Shown here: positions 8,394-16,927 of the stretch, in pieces
Layout of the letters: every line of letters begins with the position of its first letter
How positions within the stretch are numbered: position 1 is the stretch's first letter
Assembly: GCF_011090185.1 (NCBI RefSeq)
Contig: NZ_JAAFGS010000005.1
Location: 186,001 to 250,000 of the forward strand
Length of the DNA stretch: 64,000 bases
Direction: 5' to 3'
Source: Saccharibacillus alkalitolerans
GTDB taxonomy: Bacteria; Bacillota; Bacilli; Paenibacillales; Paenibacillaceae
Program-made: the position numbers and the translations under genes
The notes under the pieces: generated by a model
The model's database searches: none
What the model was told of the DNA's origin: nothing
The model's input: only the letters and a program-made list of their open reading frames with translations

Positions 8394-9251
8394 TCATTCC
8401 ATGTAATGTTCGATCAAATCATAGACTCTGTCTTTCGTTTCGGCTGCTAAGTCATCCATCCCCGCTGCTCTCTCGGAAGCGACGGTATCGTCGAATTCAT
8501 TAAAATGCTTTTCTTTCCGCTTGATCCACTCGATTTGCTCCGCTTTTAATTTTTCGAACTCCACGCTCGGCATCGTCGCCTTTAATTCGTTCCAGATTTC
8601 TTGCAAAAGGTTGTCCCAATCCTCGTAATATCCGCCGTAAAACCCGGGCTGGGTGTCATGCGCGAACAATCTTTTGGCTTCTTCCGTGATCGTCTGATCC
8701 AATCGGTCGGCTTTCGAAGCGTATCGGCTTTTAAGCCCGGTTCCTTCGGCGTCCTTCGGTTCCGCTTGTTCGGACTTCGCTTCTACTTGAGCTTCATCTT
8801 GAGTTTCGTCCTTTGCTGGCTGTTCCACTATCGCCGACTTGTCTTCCAGCTCTTTTTGCTTATCCGCCGATACGTCGACTCTGATCAGCCTGCTGTCCTC
8901 GACCGGCCCGCTTGGCGTATTCACAACATCTATCGTATTTTTATCCTCGAAGTAACCTTCGAAAAACAGCTCGTTCTTCCGGGTTTCCGGATTGAACACT
9001 TCCAGAATGATATGTCCGCCTTCGGTTTCCGTGAACGTGTACTCGGCCGTTATCGGATCGTCCGATCCTACCGTGCTGATCAATCTTTCCGGGCCGATCT
9101 CCAGGTAGGCGTGCGGCTCGTCTCCGATAAAAATTTTCCAACTGCCGATGATCCGGCTTTCCGCCCCCTTGCTGTCCGCGGAACCGCAGGCTGTCAGAGG
9201 CAGCATAAAAATAAGCGCGATCCATGCTGCCGTCCATTTGTTCAAGGCCAC
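8394..9251 (-). CDS. Secreted lipoprotein with LprI-like C-terminal domain
   Basis: The N-terminus is a lipoprotein signal (hydrophobic stretch ending LPLTAC), so the protein is probably anchored to the outer face of the membrane. A beta-rich region follows (SWKIFIGDEPHAYLEIG), then an acidic linker (residues about 135-165), then a helical domain of the DUF1311/LprI type (LLQEIWNELKATMPSVEFE, EQIEWIKRKEKHF). LprI is a lysozyme inhibitor in mycobacteria, but that function cannot be assumed here. I prefer the GTG at 9251, which has GGAGAG eight bases upstream; the ATG at 9275 has no good ribosome binding site. It follows the stalk-domain gene by 33 bp and may share its transcript. Confidence 0.65.
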   Translation of the reverse strand: MALNKWTAAWIALIFMLPLTACGSADSKGAESRIIGSWKIFIGDEPHAYLEIGPERLISTVGSDDPITAEYTFTETEGGHIILEVFNPETRKNELFFEGYFEDKNTIDVVNTPSGPVEDSRLIRVDVSADKQKELEDKSAIVEQPAKDETQDEAQVEAKSEQAEPKDAEGTGLKSRYASKADRLDQTITEEAKRLFAHDTQPGFYGGYYEDWDNLLQEIWNELKATMPSVEFEKLKAEQIEWIKRKEKHFNEFDDTVASERAAGMDDLAAETKDRVYDLIEHYME

Positions 9252-9284
9252 CTTCGTTTCTCTCCATTCCTTCATATATTTCCG

Positions 9285-9965
9285 CTAACGCGACAGAACC
9301 GGATCGACTACGCCCGCCGAATAGAAAATGTTCCCGTTGATCTTCACTTCCAATTCCGATACGCCCCCAACCGAAACGGAAGCGTCGCTCAAAGGAACGC
9401 CGGCCGCCGCGAGGCCGCTCCAGAGTTTTTGACCGTCTCCGTAAACGGATATTTCGTAAGACATCCCCGAGCTGGCCCTATCCGAGGCTCCGAAACCGAA
9501 GGTAAGCGTTTTGTATTCGCCTTTCAGCTTATAGCTCTGCGAGCCGCTGCCCGTGCTCAGCGCTTTCTTATACTCTTGTCCCCCGATCGTAATCCCGTCG
9601 TTCGTGCTCATATGATCTGTTTTGGAAGGCGCCAGGTCGGTCAAGTATACCCGTTCCGCGGCCGAATTTCCGATCAGCACCGACTTGCTTTTGGCGTCCC
9701 ATCCGACTTTTTTGTCGACCATGCCGCCGACCATCTTCAGCGGTACGTAAACCGTCCCGTTATAAGACAGCGAAGCCGGAACGCTTGTCCCGTTATTGTT
9801 GAATTTTCCGCCGGCCGGCGTTTTGTCCACATTGTTGACGATAAATTTGACCGGGTCCAAGCTGACTTCGATCTTGCTCGTTGCCCCGAAAGCAATTCCT
9901 CCGAAAAAAACGGCGCCGAGCGTAAAACCGGTTACCCCGTATTTCATTTTTTTCAACAAGCTCAT
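9285..9965 (-). CDS. Secreted copper amine oxidase-like stalk domain protein with NPCBM-like region
   Basis: After a hydrophobic N-terminal signal (YGVTGFTLGAVFFGGIAFGA) comes a stalk domain of the copper amine oxidase N-terminal type (SYNGTVYVPLKMVGGMVDKK, VLIGNS), common in Paenibacillus cell-surface proteins. The C-terminal half (YLTDLAPSKTDHMS, then YKTLTFGFGASD and LEVKI) resembles the NPCBM/NEW2 carbohydrate-binding fold. No catalytic residues are seen, so a structural or binding role in the wall is likely. The ATG at 9965 has GAAGAGG upstream; the frame extends further without a ribosome site. It precedes the LprI-like lipoprotein gene. Confidence 0.7.
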   Translation of the reverse strand: MSLLKKMKYGVTGFTLGAVFFGGIAFGATSKIEVSLDPVKFIVNNVDKTPAGGKFNNNGTSVPASLSYNGTVYVPLKMVGGMVDKKVGWDAKSKSVLIGNSAAERVYLTDLAPSKTDHMSTNDGITIGGQEYKKALSTGSGSQSYKLKGEYKTLTFGFGASDRASSGMSYEISVYGDGQKLWSGLAAAGVPLSDASVSVGGVSELEVKINGNIFYSAGVVDPVLSR

Positions 9966-10024
9966 AAGTATTCCTCTTCTCTTCAAGTTATGTGCAAAAC
10001 ATTGAGTCATGACGGCATAACATC

Positions 10025-10056
10025 AAAAAACCCAACTCCGGGATAGGAGCTGGGTT
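10025..10056 (-). terminator. Hairpin and U-tract between the sensor kinase and the stalk protein gene
   Basis: The minus strand has AACCCAGCTCC and GGAGTTGGGTT forming an 11-bp stem with one wobble, followed by TTTTTT. It lies 162 bp after the kinase stop and only 60 bp before the stalk-protein start. It may be the kinase terminator or an attenuator in the leader of the stalk gene. The flanking stretch 10057-10218 is unusually AT-rich and holds no gene. Confidence 0.75.
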
Positions 10057-10218
10057 CAGGTTATAGGATCGATTTTGAGCTGTAAAGTGCCCGAATTAAT
10101 TTACGATGTTCTTCAAAAAATTATAAATGATAAATTAATTTCTATTGTATCATACGCGTCAATATTGATTTCTTTATTTTTGATTTAATCACATAAAAAG
10201 GAATTCATATTTTGATCG

Positions 10219-11481
10219 TCAAACGCTGCGAAATTCGGCGGTAACTTGAGCTCCGCCGGACGGAGCGTTGGCTAGGGTCAGGCTTCCGCCGTGTTTCTCG
10301 CACAGCAGGCGGCAGATATAGAGACCGAGACCGAAATGCGAGTCGGCAGGGGTATCGCCGCCGCGATAATACGGTTCGCAAGCGCGGCGCAGGGCTTCGG
10401 GCGAAAAGCCGGGGCCATCGTCGACAACGGAGATCCGCAGCGAATCTTCGGTCTGATCGAAACGGACCGTGACGGCTTCGGCGGCAAAACGCTGCGCGTT
10501 TGCGATTAAATTCTCGAAAACCTGGGCGACGAGGCCCGCGTCCAGAGACAGAACCGCCGGCAGAACAGGACCGAAATCCAACGTTCGCGAGCCGCGCAGC
10601 GTGTCGGCGGTCTCGCGCAGATCGTCGGCCAGCTCCGTCAGTTCGACCGCGCCAGGAACGGCTTCCAGGTCTTCGAGCTTCTGAAGGGAGCTCATGGAAG
10701 ACACGTAGCGTTCCAGCCGCTCGGCGTTGCGGCGCAGGGACGAGATCGCGGACAGGGTCTCCTCGCGGTCCATTTGACCCGAAGGATAGAAATCGGCCAG
10801 CAGATCGATCCGGCCTTTCAGCACGGCCAAAGGAGTGCGCAAATCGTGCGAAAAGGCGGCATTCAGACGTTTGCGCTCCTCGGCGACCCGCCACATCTCC
10901 CGGCTGCCGCGTTCAAGCCCGCCGCGCATCTTCTCGAACGCTTCGCCGATCCGCCCGAATTCGTCGCGCCCGCGGACGCCGACGCGGAAGTCGAGATCGC
11001 CGGATGCTACCCGATCGGCCGCCTCGACCATCGTTCGCAGCGGCTGTCGGACGCGGCGGAAGTAGAACAGAAATAAACCGCCGCCAAGCAGGACAATCGC
11101 GTAGGCATACGGAGCCGTGTATTGAACAAATAGATAAAAACCGCCTTTTAACTTATGCGCCAACGTAAAATCGGCGAGCCGCGGTTCCGTGCTTCCGTCT
11201 TCGTACACGCGAATTCTGGAACTGCTCCATTCGCCGGGACCGACCTCTTTTACGTTTCCATGATCAGATACAACTTGCCAGGTATAGGGGAGCCTATCCC
11301 AATAAGAAGCTTTCAAAATCCCGTAACGGCTCGCCGCCTCGCGCGTTGTGATCTGCGACAACAGAACGACCAGGGACGCCAAAACGAGCGTCAGCAGCAA
11401 AAAATCGGTCAGTACCGAACGGAGACGGATGCCGGACTTTTTACCCTGTCCCTCTTGCGCATTCAAGTTCAGGATTTCCAT
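10219..11481 (-). CDS. Two-component sensor histidine kinase
   Basis: A 420-residue membrane kinase with one N-terminal membrane segment (residues about 26-42), a short extracytoplasmic region, a second membrane segment (about 125-143), a HAMP linker, a dimerization domain with the phosphoacceptor in FSHDLRTPL (His212), and a HATPase domain with the N box NLIANAQRF and G boxes DDGPGFS and FGLGLYI. Its start overlaps the end of the response regulator reading frame by 13 bases, the normal arrangement. Its partner is frameshifted in this sequence, so the kinase may have no functional cognate regulator. The signal sensed is unknown. Confidence 0.88.
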   Translation of the reverse strand: MEILNLNAQEGQGKKSGIRLRSVLTDFLLLTLVLASLVVLLSQITTREAASRYGILKASYWDRLPYTWQVVSDHGNVKEVGPGEWSSSRIRVYEDGSTEPRLADFTLAHKLKGGFYLFVQYTAPYAYAIVLLGGGLFLFYFRRVRQPLRTMVEAADRVASGDLDFRVGVRGRDEFGRIGEAFEKMRGGLERGSREMWRVAEERKRLNAAFSHDLRTPLAVLKGRIDLLADFYPSGQMDREETLSAISSLRRNAERLERYVSSMSSLQKLEDLEAVPGAVELTELADDLRETADTLRGSRTLDFGPVLPAVLSLDAGLVAQVFENLIANAQRFAAEAVTVRFDQTEDSLRISVVDDGPGFSPEALRRACEPYYRGGDTPADSHFGLGLYICRLLCEKHGGSLTLANAPSGGAQVTAEFRSV

Positions 11482-12120
11482 TTATACCCTAACCCCCATA
11501 CTGTATCGATCGGAGACTCGGCTCCGGCGTCGGTTAATTTGCCTCTCAACTTGCGAATATGCTCCGCCACGACAGCGCTGCTGCCTTCGCCGTCTTGCCC
11601 CCAGATCCGTTCATAAATTTCTTCCTTGTCGAACACGCGGCCTGCATGCAAAGACAGCAGCTCCGCGATCCGATACTCTTGGCGGGTCAGCGGCACTCCT
11701 TTCCCGCGGTGAGCCACTTCCGCCGCCGAATAGTTGATAACCAGCCCGCCGGCGAACTTTACTTCGGACCGCCCCGTCTGGCGTTCTTCCCTGCGCAGAT
11801 GCGCACCGACTCGCGCCGCCAGCTCGGCCATGCCGAACGGCTTGACGATATAATCGTCGCCGCCCGCCGCGAAGCCGCCTACCTTATCGGCTTCTTCGAC
11901 CCGGGCCGTCAGAAACAAGATCGGGCAGGCCACGGCGCCGCGCAGGCTGCGGCAGACTTCGAGTCCGTCCATTCCCGGCATCCCGATGTCGAGCAGAATC
12001 AGATCGGGCTGCCGCGCGGCAAGACGGATCGCTTCTTCGCCTCCGGAAGCCAGCAGCACATCGTAGCCGCATTTGCGAAAGATCCGGTTCGTCGTCGGCG
12101 ATCAACAGCTTGTAGTTCAT
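11469..12120 (-). pseudogene. OmpR-family response regulator, disrupted near the N-terminus
   Basis: The frame opens well with GGAGGGGG then ATG at 12120 and encodes MNYKLLIADDEPDL, the acidic pocket of a receiver domain. It then loses frame. The continuation (RKCGYDVLLASGGEEA, the phospho-acceptor in LILLDIGMPGMDG, FLTARVEEAD, IVKPFGMAEL, and a winged helix ending VWGLGYKWKS) runs in the +1-shifted frame from about 12075 to 11469. Only four residues separate PD from GYDV, against about twelve in relatives. So a stretch of roughly 23-26 bases appears to be missing from helix 1. An internal GTG at 12059 would give a protein lacking the acidic residues. Confidence 0.8.
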
Positions 12121-12191
12121 CGCGCCCCCTCCTTCCTGCATCCAGCATAACCTGCAGTTTTCAAGATTTGTCCAACTTCCCGAGAAAAAGC

Positions 12192-12237
12192 AAAAAAACC
12201 GCCTTCGCGGACCGTATGGACGGCGCGAAGACGGCTT
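12192..12237 (-). terminator. ndh terminator
   Basis: The minus strand has a long stem (GCCGTCTTCGCG pairing with CGCGAAGGCGGT) followed by TTTTTTTG, 63 bp after the ndh stop. Confidence 0.8.
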
Positions 12238-12299
12238 TGACAGGTAAAGCGGCGGCGGCTCCGGCGAACCGGTGCAATCGCCGCTTTTAAAGATTCGGC

Positions 12300-13490
12300 T
12301 TACAGGAAGCGGCCTTTTTTCAGGACGAGGCCCATGCCGCCGATGATGAACAGGTAGCGGGCGTCGACTACTTTTTTCAGCTGAGCCGCAGGCCAGCCTT
12401 TGATTTTTTTGCCGGCTACGACGGCAACGGCTTCGCCTTTGCCCAGGGAAGCGACGGTACCCTTGTTGCTGAACACGAATTTCTCCGGCTGTTGATTGCG
12501 GATCGTCGCGATCAGGTTCTTTGCGACGCGTTCGCCCTGCTGCATGGCGATCTGAGCGGTCGGCGGGTAAGGACGGCCTTCAGGTCCGATCATGAGCGAG
12601 CCGTCGCCGATAATAAACACGTTGTCGTGACCCGGAGCTTTCAGGTACTCGTCGACTTTTACGCGTCCGCGCATCGCTTCGAATCCCGCGTCTTCGATCA
12701 GGTGGTTGCCGCGGATACCGCCGGTCCATACGACCGTCTTCGCTTCGATGCGTTCGCCTTCGCCGATCGTTACGCCGTTTTCGTCGCAGGCTTTGACCGG
12801 TACGCCGATGCGGAACGTTACGCCTTTTTTGGTCAGGGTATCCATCGCGTAAGTGACCAGTTCCGGATCGAAGCCCGGCAGCGCGGAAGGAGCGGCTTCG
12901 ACGTTGTACAGGCCGATCTTCGAAGGATCCACGCCGTACTGCTTGGCCAGTTCCGGCAGGCGGTTCGCCATTTCGCCGACGAATTCGATGCCCGTGAAGC
13001 CGGCGCCGCCGACCACGAAGTTCAGGCGGGTTTCGTCGCCGTCTTTTTTGAATTCCTTGAACTGGGTTTCGATGTGCTCGCGGATCGCGCGCACGGAGTT
13101 AATGCTGCGGATCGAGAATGCGTGCTCTTTCATGCCCGGGATCCCGAACGTTTCCGGATCGCCGCCCAGCGCGATGACGAGGTAGTCGTACGACAGCGTG
13201 CCGTCTTCCAGCACCACTTGACGCTCGTCCGGCTTAATGGCCGTAACATTCGATTTTACCAGATCGATTTTGAACTCGTCGATCAGGTTCGAGATTTTTT
13301 CGTACGTTTTTTCGTCCGGCTGCGTGCCGGCTGCCGGCATGTGCAGTTCCGTCGTGAAGTAGTGATAGTCGTGACGGTTAACCAGTGTAACATCGGCTTC
13401 GTTGTTTTTGAGCTTCTTCTGCAGGTTCTGAGCCGTGAGGATACCGCCGTATCCGGCACCCAGAATTACGATTTTGGGAATGCTGTTCAT
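12300..13490 (-). CDS. ndh: Type II NADH dehydrogenase (NDH-2)
   Basis: NDH-2 is a non-proton-pumping flavoenzyme at the inner face of the membrane that passes electrons from NADH to menaquinone. The 396-residue product has the FAD-binding GxGxxG motif at the N-terminus (IVILGAGYGGILTA), the NADH-binding site (NFVVGGAGFTGIEFVGE) and the conserved FAD site near the end (NVFIIGDGSLM), plus the quinone-side motif PPTAQIAMQQGE. The ATG at 13490 has AAGGAAA upstream; an in-frame extension to 13523 is less likely. A good promoter and a Rex-like operator lie upstream, suggesting control by the NADH/NAD+ ratio. Confidence 0.92.
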   Translation of the reverse strand: MNSIPKIVILGAGYGGILTAQNLQKKLKNNEADVTLVNRHDYHYFTTELHMPAAGTQPDEKTYEKISNLIDEFKIDLVKSNVTAIKPDERQVVLEDGTLSYDYLVIALGGDPETFGIPGMKEHAFSIRSINSVRAIREHIETQFKEFKKDGDETRLNFVVGGAGFTGIEFVGEMANRLPELAKQYGVDPSKIGLYNVEAAPSALPGFDPELVTYAMDTLTKKGVTFRIGVPVKACDENGVTIGEGERIEAKTVVWTGGIRGNHLIEDAGFEAMRGRVKVDEYLKAPGHDNVFIIGDGSLMIGPEGRPYPPTAQIAMQQGERVAKNLIATIRNQQPEKFVFSNKGTVASLGKGEAVAVVAGKKIKGWPAAQLKKVVDARYLFIIGGMGLVLKKGRFL

Positions 13491-13556
13491 TGTTTTCCTT
13501 ACCCCTTTTCGGTTCATAGTCATTTATTGGGATAACCCTTGGCGGGTTGGAGCCTC

Positions 13557-13574
13557 ATGTGAAAACTTACACAA
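13557..13574 (-). promoter_or_regulatory. Rex-like operator upstream of ndh
   Basis: The minus strand reads TTGTGTAAGTTTTCACAT, matching 14 of 18 positions of the Rex consensus TTGTGAAATATTTCACAA. It lies downstream of the promoter and 67 bp before the ndh start, so bound Rex would block transcription. Rex control of ndh is established in Bacillus subtilis. The site here is inferred. Confidence 0.6.
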
Positions 13575-13643
13575 AAATGGAGAAACCTCTCCCCGTCAGT
13601 CATTTATCCCGTCCGCATCTTGACTGCGACTTTTATCACATAC

Positions 13644-13672
13644 ATTGTACGCTTTTCATTTCGATATTTCAA
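13644..13672 (-). promoter_or_regulatory. ndh promoter
   Basis: TTGAAA (-35, 13667-13672) and TACAAT (-10, 13644-13649) on the minus strand with exactly 17 bp between them. The 447-bp region 13491-13937 otherwise holds the Rex-like site and the divergent Fnr promoter. Confidence 0.7.
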
Positions 13673-13837
13673 AAGAAAATTTGAAAATTCGCCGCACAAC
13701 GGACAAAAAATATTCAAAGTTGTCACAGAGCGAGACCGGACGGGCCTTCGAAAGCAAGACACGAGCAAGGACGCGGCGCAGCCTGTCGAAGGGGGAGTCC
13801 GCAAATCCCAAACAGCGAAAAAAGCCGGGAATTCGCT

Positions 13838-13867
13838 TTGCAATCCGGTAAAAAACGAGTTTATAAT
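13838..13867 (+). promoter_or_regulatory. Promoter for ferredoxin-NADP reductase
   Basis: TTGCAA (13838-13843) and TATAAT (13862-13867) with 18-bp spacing, 70 bp upstream of the GTG start. Confidence 0.6.
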
Positions 13868-13937
13868 GTATGGGATTGCGAAAAATCGTTCATTTCGATA
13901 AATCCATAGATTCCATACCTTCGGAGGTGCTTATCCA

Positions 13938-14939
13938 GTGACAGAGATTCATAACGGCGACCCCATCGTCGATATTTTGATTATCGGCGCGGGTCCGGCC
14001 GGTCTGTTCGCCGCTTTTTACGGGGGAATGCGTCAGGCGTCCGTGAAGCTGATCGAAAGCATGCCTCAGCTCGGCGGGCAGCTGGCGGCGCTTTATCCCG
14101 AGAAATACATTTACGACGTAGCCGGTTTCCCGAAAGTGACCGCACAGGAATTGGTTAACCAGCTTGTCGAGCAGATGAATCATTTCGAGCAGGAAATCTG
14201 CCTTGAAGAAAAGGTGGTCGCCGTCGAGAAAGAAGAAGAACGGCGCTTTAAGGTTACTACCGACAAAGGCGTGCACTATGCCAAGTCCGTCATCATTACG
14301 GCCGGCGTGGGCGCGTTCGAACCCCGCCGCCTGACGCTCGAAGGCGCGGAACGCTTCGAAGGCGTCAATCTGCACTACTTCGTCAGCGACCTCAGCAAAT
14401 TTGCGGGCCGCAAAGTGCTGCTGAGCGGCGGCGGGGATTCCGCGGTCGACTGGGCGCTTATGCTGGAACCGATCGCGGAGGAAGTCACGCTGATCCACCG
14501 CCGCGACAAGTTCCGCGCTCACGAGCACAGCGTCGAGAACCTGATGGCGTCCAAGGTCAATGTCGTGACGCCGACGGAAATCACGGAACTCGTCGGCGAA
14601 GAGCGCATCGAACGCGTCGTGCTCACGAATGTGAAGAGCGGCGAAACGCAGGAAATCGAAGTGGACGACGTCATCGTCAATTTCGGATTCGTCTCCTCGC
14701 TCGGCCCGATCTCCGAATGGGGCATCGAGATTCAGAACAACTCCATCGTGGTCGACACGCGCATGGAAACGAGCATTCCGGGCATTTTCGCGGCAGGCGA
14801 CGTTACGACCTACCCGGGCAAACTGAAGCTGATCGCGGTTGGATTCGGCGAAGCGCCGACGGCCGTCAACAACGCGAAAGTGTACTTCGACCCGGAAGCC
14901 AAGCTGTCGCCGGGACACAGCAGCAACATGAAACGCTGA
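13938..14939 (+). CDS. yumC: Ferredoxin--NADP+ reductase, YumC type
   Basis: A 333-residue thioredoxin-reductase-like flavoenzyme that moves electrons between NADPH and ferredoxin or flavodoxin. It has FAD-binding [18 protein letters not shown] at the N-terminus, the NADP-binding [11 protein letters not shown] motif mid-protein, the [12 protein letters not shown] block and the C-terminal FAD site [14 protein letters not shown]. It lacks the CxxC of thioredoxin reductase, which separates this class. The start is GTG with GGAGG nearby. It stands divergent to ndh, and in Bacillus similar genes (yumC, yumB, yutJ, yuzB, yutI) are also clustered. Confidence 0.92.
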   Translation: MTEIHNGDPIVDILIIGAGPAGLFAAFYGGMRQASVKLIESMPQLGGQLAALYPEKYIYDVAGFPKVTAQELVNQLVEQMNHFEQEICLEEKVVAVEKEEERRFKVTTDKGVHYAKSVIITAGVGAFEPRRLTLEGAERFEGVNLHYFVSDLSKFAGRKVLLSGGGDSAVDWALMLEPIAEEVTLIHRRDKFRAHEHSVENLMASKVNVVTPTEITELVGEERIERVVLTNVKSGETQEIEVDDVIVNFGFVSSLGPISEWGIEIQNNSIVVDTRMETSIPGIFAAGDVTTYPGKLKLIAVGFGEAPTAVNNAKVYFDPEAKLSPGHSSNMKR

Positions 14940-14949
14940 TCGCCGGTAA

Positions 14950-15141
14950 TTATCCACAAAATCGACATATTTTTGCCCGTTATGCTCTCCAGCGCCGCGG
15001 CGCCCGGCATGACGGGCTTTTTATTTGCCCACATTCGGCGGATTATCCCCCGTTTTCTGTGCGCAACTTGTGTATAATGTGGGTACAAAGCATGCAGAAG
15101 CTTGATTTCCCGCTGTGGATTTGGGGATAACTTTATACACA
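14950..15141. other. Cluster of DnaA-box-like sites
   Basis: Six sites resembling the 9-bp DnaA box TTATNCACA lie within 192 bp. Three match perfectly: TTATCCACA at 14950-14958, TGTGTATAA (reverse) at 15069-15077 and TTATACACA at 15133-15141. TGGGGATAA (reverse, 15122-15130) has one mismatch. TTATCCCCC (15043-15051) and TGTGGATTT (reverse, 15114-15122) have two. The cluster overlaps the Fnr terminator and the leader of the next gene; the site at 15069 overlaps a TATAAT that could be a -10 box. The rest of 14940-15266 holds nothing else. Confidence 0.55.
14975..15024 (+). terminator. Terminator after the ferredoxin-NADP reductase gene
   Basis: GCCCGTTATGC and GCATGACGGGC form an 11-bp stem (one wobble) with a GC-rich loop, followed by TTTTTATTT. 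Confidence 0.8.
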
Positions 15142-15266
15142 ACGCTTGCTTCTGCCCCGAATGCGTCCGGCGTGGTATGATGGAAGCGAAACGTGACAAA
15201 TCTCCTTTCTTCAACGCATCTTTGCGGATTGCAATCCGCTTCCATTCTTTATAAGGAGGAACCGCC

Positions 15267-15467
15267 GTGGACAAATTCGCGAGCAATTTATATTGGGTCA
15301 TCTCGATCGTCGAAGTCCTCATTCTGTTGATGATCGCCGTCTTTATGGTTATGCTGGGCGTCAAGTTCTGGAAAGAGAAACGCTTCGGACCCGTTATCGC
15401 TTTCGCCGTCTTTCTGATCGTCTGCCTGACGCTGACCTGGTGGAGCGTGCAGGACAAATTTCTGTAA
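15267..15467 (+). CDS. Small membrane protein, unknown function
   Basis: A 66-residue product with two predicted membrane helices (residues about 10-31 and 43-60) separated by the charged loop KFWKEKRFG. The GTG start has AAGGAGG seven bases upstream, a strong ribosome site, which supports it being real. It lies 33 bp upstream of the TraX-like gene and is probably cotranscribed with it. I recognise no family. Confidence 0.65.
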   Translation: MDKFASNLYWVISIVEVLILLMIAVFMVMLGVKFWKEKRFGPVIAFAVFLIVCLTLTWWSVQDKFL

Positions 15468-15500
15468 ATTTTGTAAAGGGCAAAGGAGGAAAGCGTCCGC

Positions 15501-16187
15501 ATGCAGCTGATTGCCATGATCACAATGCTGATCGACCATTTGGGCGCAGTCTTTTTCCCCGAACACTATTGGATGCGCATCGTCGGACGCGTCGCGTTCC
15601 CGCTTTACTGCTATCTGCTGGTGGCCGGCTATAAGCGCACGCGCAGCAAGCCGCGCTACGCGTCCAGGTTGTTCGTTCTGGCGCTGCTGTCTCAGCTTCC
15701 GTTCATGCTTGCGTTTATAACCGCGGGCGTCAACGTCATCGGCACCCTGCTCGTGGCGCTGCTGATCGTGATGGCGATCGACCGCTTCCAAGGAAAAACC
15801 GTCCTTCAATGGGCCGTAGGCTTTCTGCTGCTTGCGCTCACTTACTGGCCGATGAAGGAACTGGATTTCGATTATGCGACTTACGGGGTGCTGCTGGTGC
15901 TGATTTACCGCTACATGCCGAACGTATGGGCGATGGTCGGCGGTCATCTGGCGCTTAACGTTGTCTGGGCGGTCGCGTTCTCCGGCATCACTCAGTTCTA
16001 CAGCATTGTCACGACGCTGTTCATTGCCGGCATTCAGGCGTCCGCGCCGACGGCCAAAACCGAAGTTCGCCTGCCTCGCTGGCTGTGGCGTTCCTTCTAT
16101 CCGGTGCATCTCGCGATCATCGCGCTTGTAGAGTGGCAGATTTACGATATCACCTGGACGAACTTTACGTTCTGGATTACCCAATGA
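15501..16187 (+). CDS. TraX family membrane protein
   Basis: A 228-residue polytopic membrane protein with about seven helices. The N-terminus (IAMITMLIDHLGAVFFP, then RIVGRVAFPLYCYLL) is the signature of the TraX family, named after the F-plasmid pilin N-acetylase and related to membrane acyltransferases. Chromosomal copies are common in Firmicutes without conjugation genes, so the name does not imply conjugation, and no other transfer genes are present. AAAGGAGG precedes the ATG. The substrate is unknown. It is downstream of a small membrane protein, in an operon that begins beside the DnaA-box-like cluster. Confidence 0.8.
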   Translation: MQLIAMITMLIDHLGAVFFPEHYWMRIVGRVAFPLYCYLLVAGYKRTRSKPRYASRLFVLALLSQLPFMLAFITAGVNVIGTLLVALLIVMAIDRFQGKTVLQWAVGFLLLALTYWPMKELDFDYATYGVLLVLIYRYMPNVWAMVGGHLALNVVWAVAFSGITQFYSIVTTLFIAGIQASAPTAKTEVRLPRWLWRSFYPVHLAIIALVEWQIYDITWTNFTFWITQ

Positions 16188-16287
16188 TTTTGCAAAAAAC
16201 CGGGGATTTCCGTTTCAACAGCCTGAAAATTGGGTATTATACCCTGTCATTTCTTTTAAACACATAAGGAATATGGGGGAGTATCAT

Positions 16288-16608
16288 ATGGTGCTCGCAC
16301 GCACATTCAAAGGAGTCAGCGGTTTGTTCGAGTTGATCCTCGGCCTCCCGCTGCTGGGCGGCATGGTCGTCATGGGCAGCGGCTGGGGGATTTCCGCGGT
16401 CATGTTCGCTCTGCACGCCGTCACGCTTCTGCTGTCGCTGCAGCACCGGCAGTCGTTTTACGGATCGCTGGCAGGGCTCGTCACCTGCCTGCTCGTGTCC
16501 GTCCCGGTTATAGGCATGTTCGGTCATTGGGTGGCGGCGGTTCTGCTGCTGGTCAGCATGGTCGACCGTTACGGCGCCGGGATGTCCGGCGGCTACCGTC
16601 ATCCTTGA
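16288..16608 (+). CDS. Small membrane protein, unknown function
   Basis: A 106-residue, strongly hydrophobic protein with three or four membrane segments (for example FELILGLPLLGGMVVMG and LAGLVTCLLVSVPVIGMFG). I chose the ATG at 16288 because GGGGGAG lies six bases upstream; the in-frame ATG at 16273 lacks this. It follows the TraX-like gene by 100 bp and ends at a strong terminator. No family is recognised. Confidence 0.6.
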   Translation: MVLARTFKGVSGLFELILGLPLLGGMVVMGSGWGISAVMFALHAVTLLLSLQHRQSFYGSLAGLVTCLLVSVPVIGMFGHWVAAVLLLVSMVDRYGAGMSGGYRHP

Positions 16609-16623
16609 CCGGCGTTGCCGGGA

Positions 16624-16675
16624 AACGGCTCGTTGCTCGAAATCTTCATCGATTTCGGGCGACGAGCCGTTTTTT
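16624..16675 (+). terminator. Strong terminator
   Basis: AACGGCTCGTTGCTCGAAAT pairs with a nearly perfect downstream complement (about 20 bp with wobble pairs), followed by TTTTTTA, 15 bp after the preceding stop codon. The 252 bp from 16676 to 16927 hold no gene, and I see no T-box or riboswitch there. Confidence 0.9.
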
Positions 16676-16927
16676 ATTTGGAAAAGATCCGATTTGCGAT
16701 TGACTGGCGGCAAACGCTCAACGTAATATAGGAGAAAACATTCGCCGGCCGTTTTGTCGTACCCGCATGCTTTTTCGCTTTTACGCACGAAAGCAACAAT
16801 GCGGTTTCGCGGTCTTTCGATAAAATACGACGCGGCGTTTTGTCCAGAAGCGACGCCGGCACCGCCTATCGGCAGCCGGATATGCGCTATCACTACACAA
16901 CGAGTTACGGAGAGGGGTTCACGATTT

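Noticed and set aside
15501-16187. TraX gene as evidence of a conjugative element
   Set aside because: No relaxase, coupling protein, integrase or attachment site is present; chromosomal TraX-like genes are common in Firmicutes.
16676-16927. Possible T-box or riboswitch before the TrpX-like ABC operon
   Set aside because: No T-box motif, specifier stem or terminator was found in the leader.
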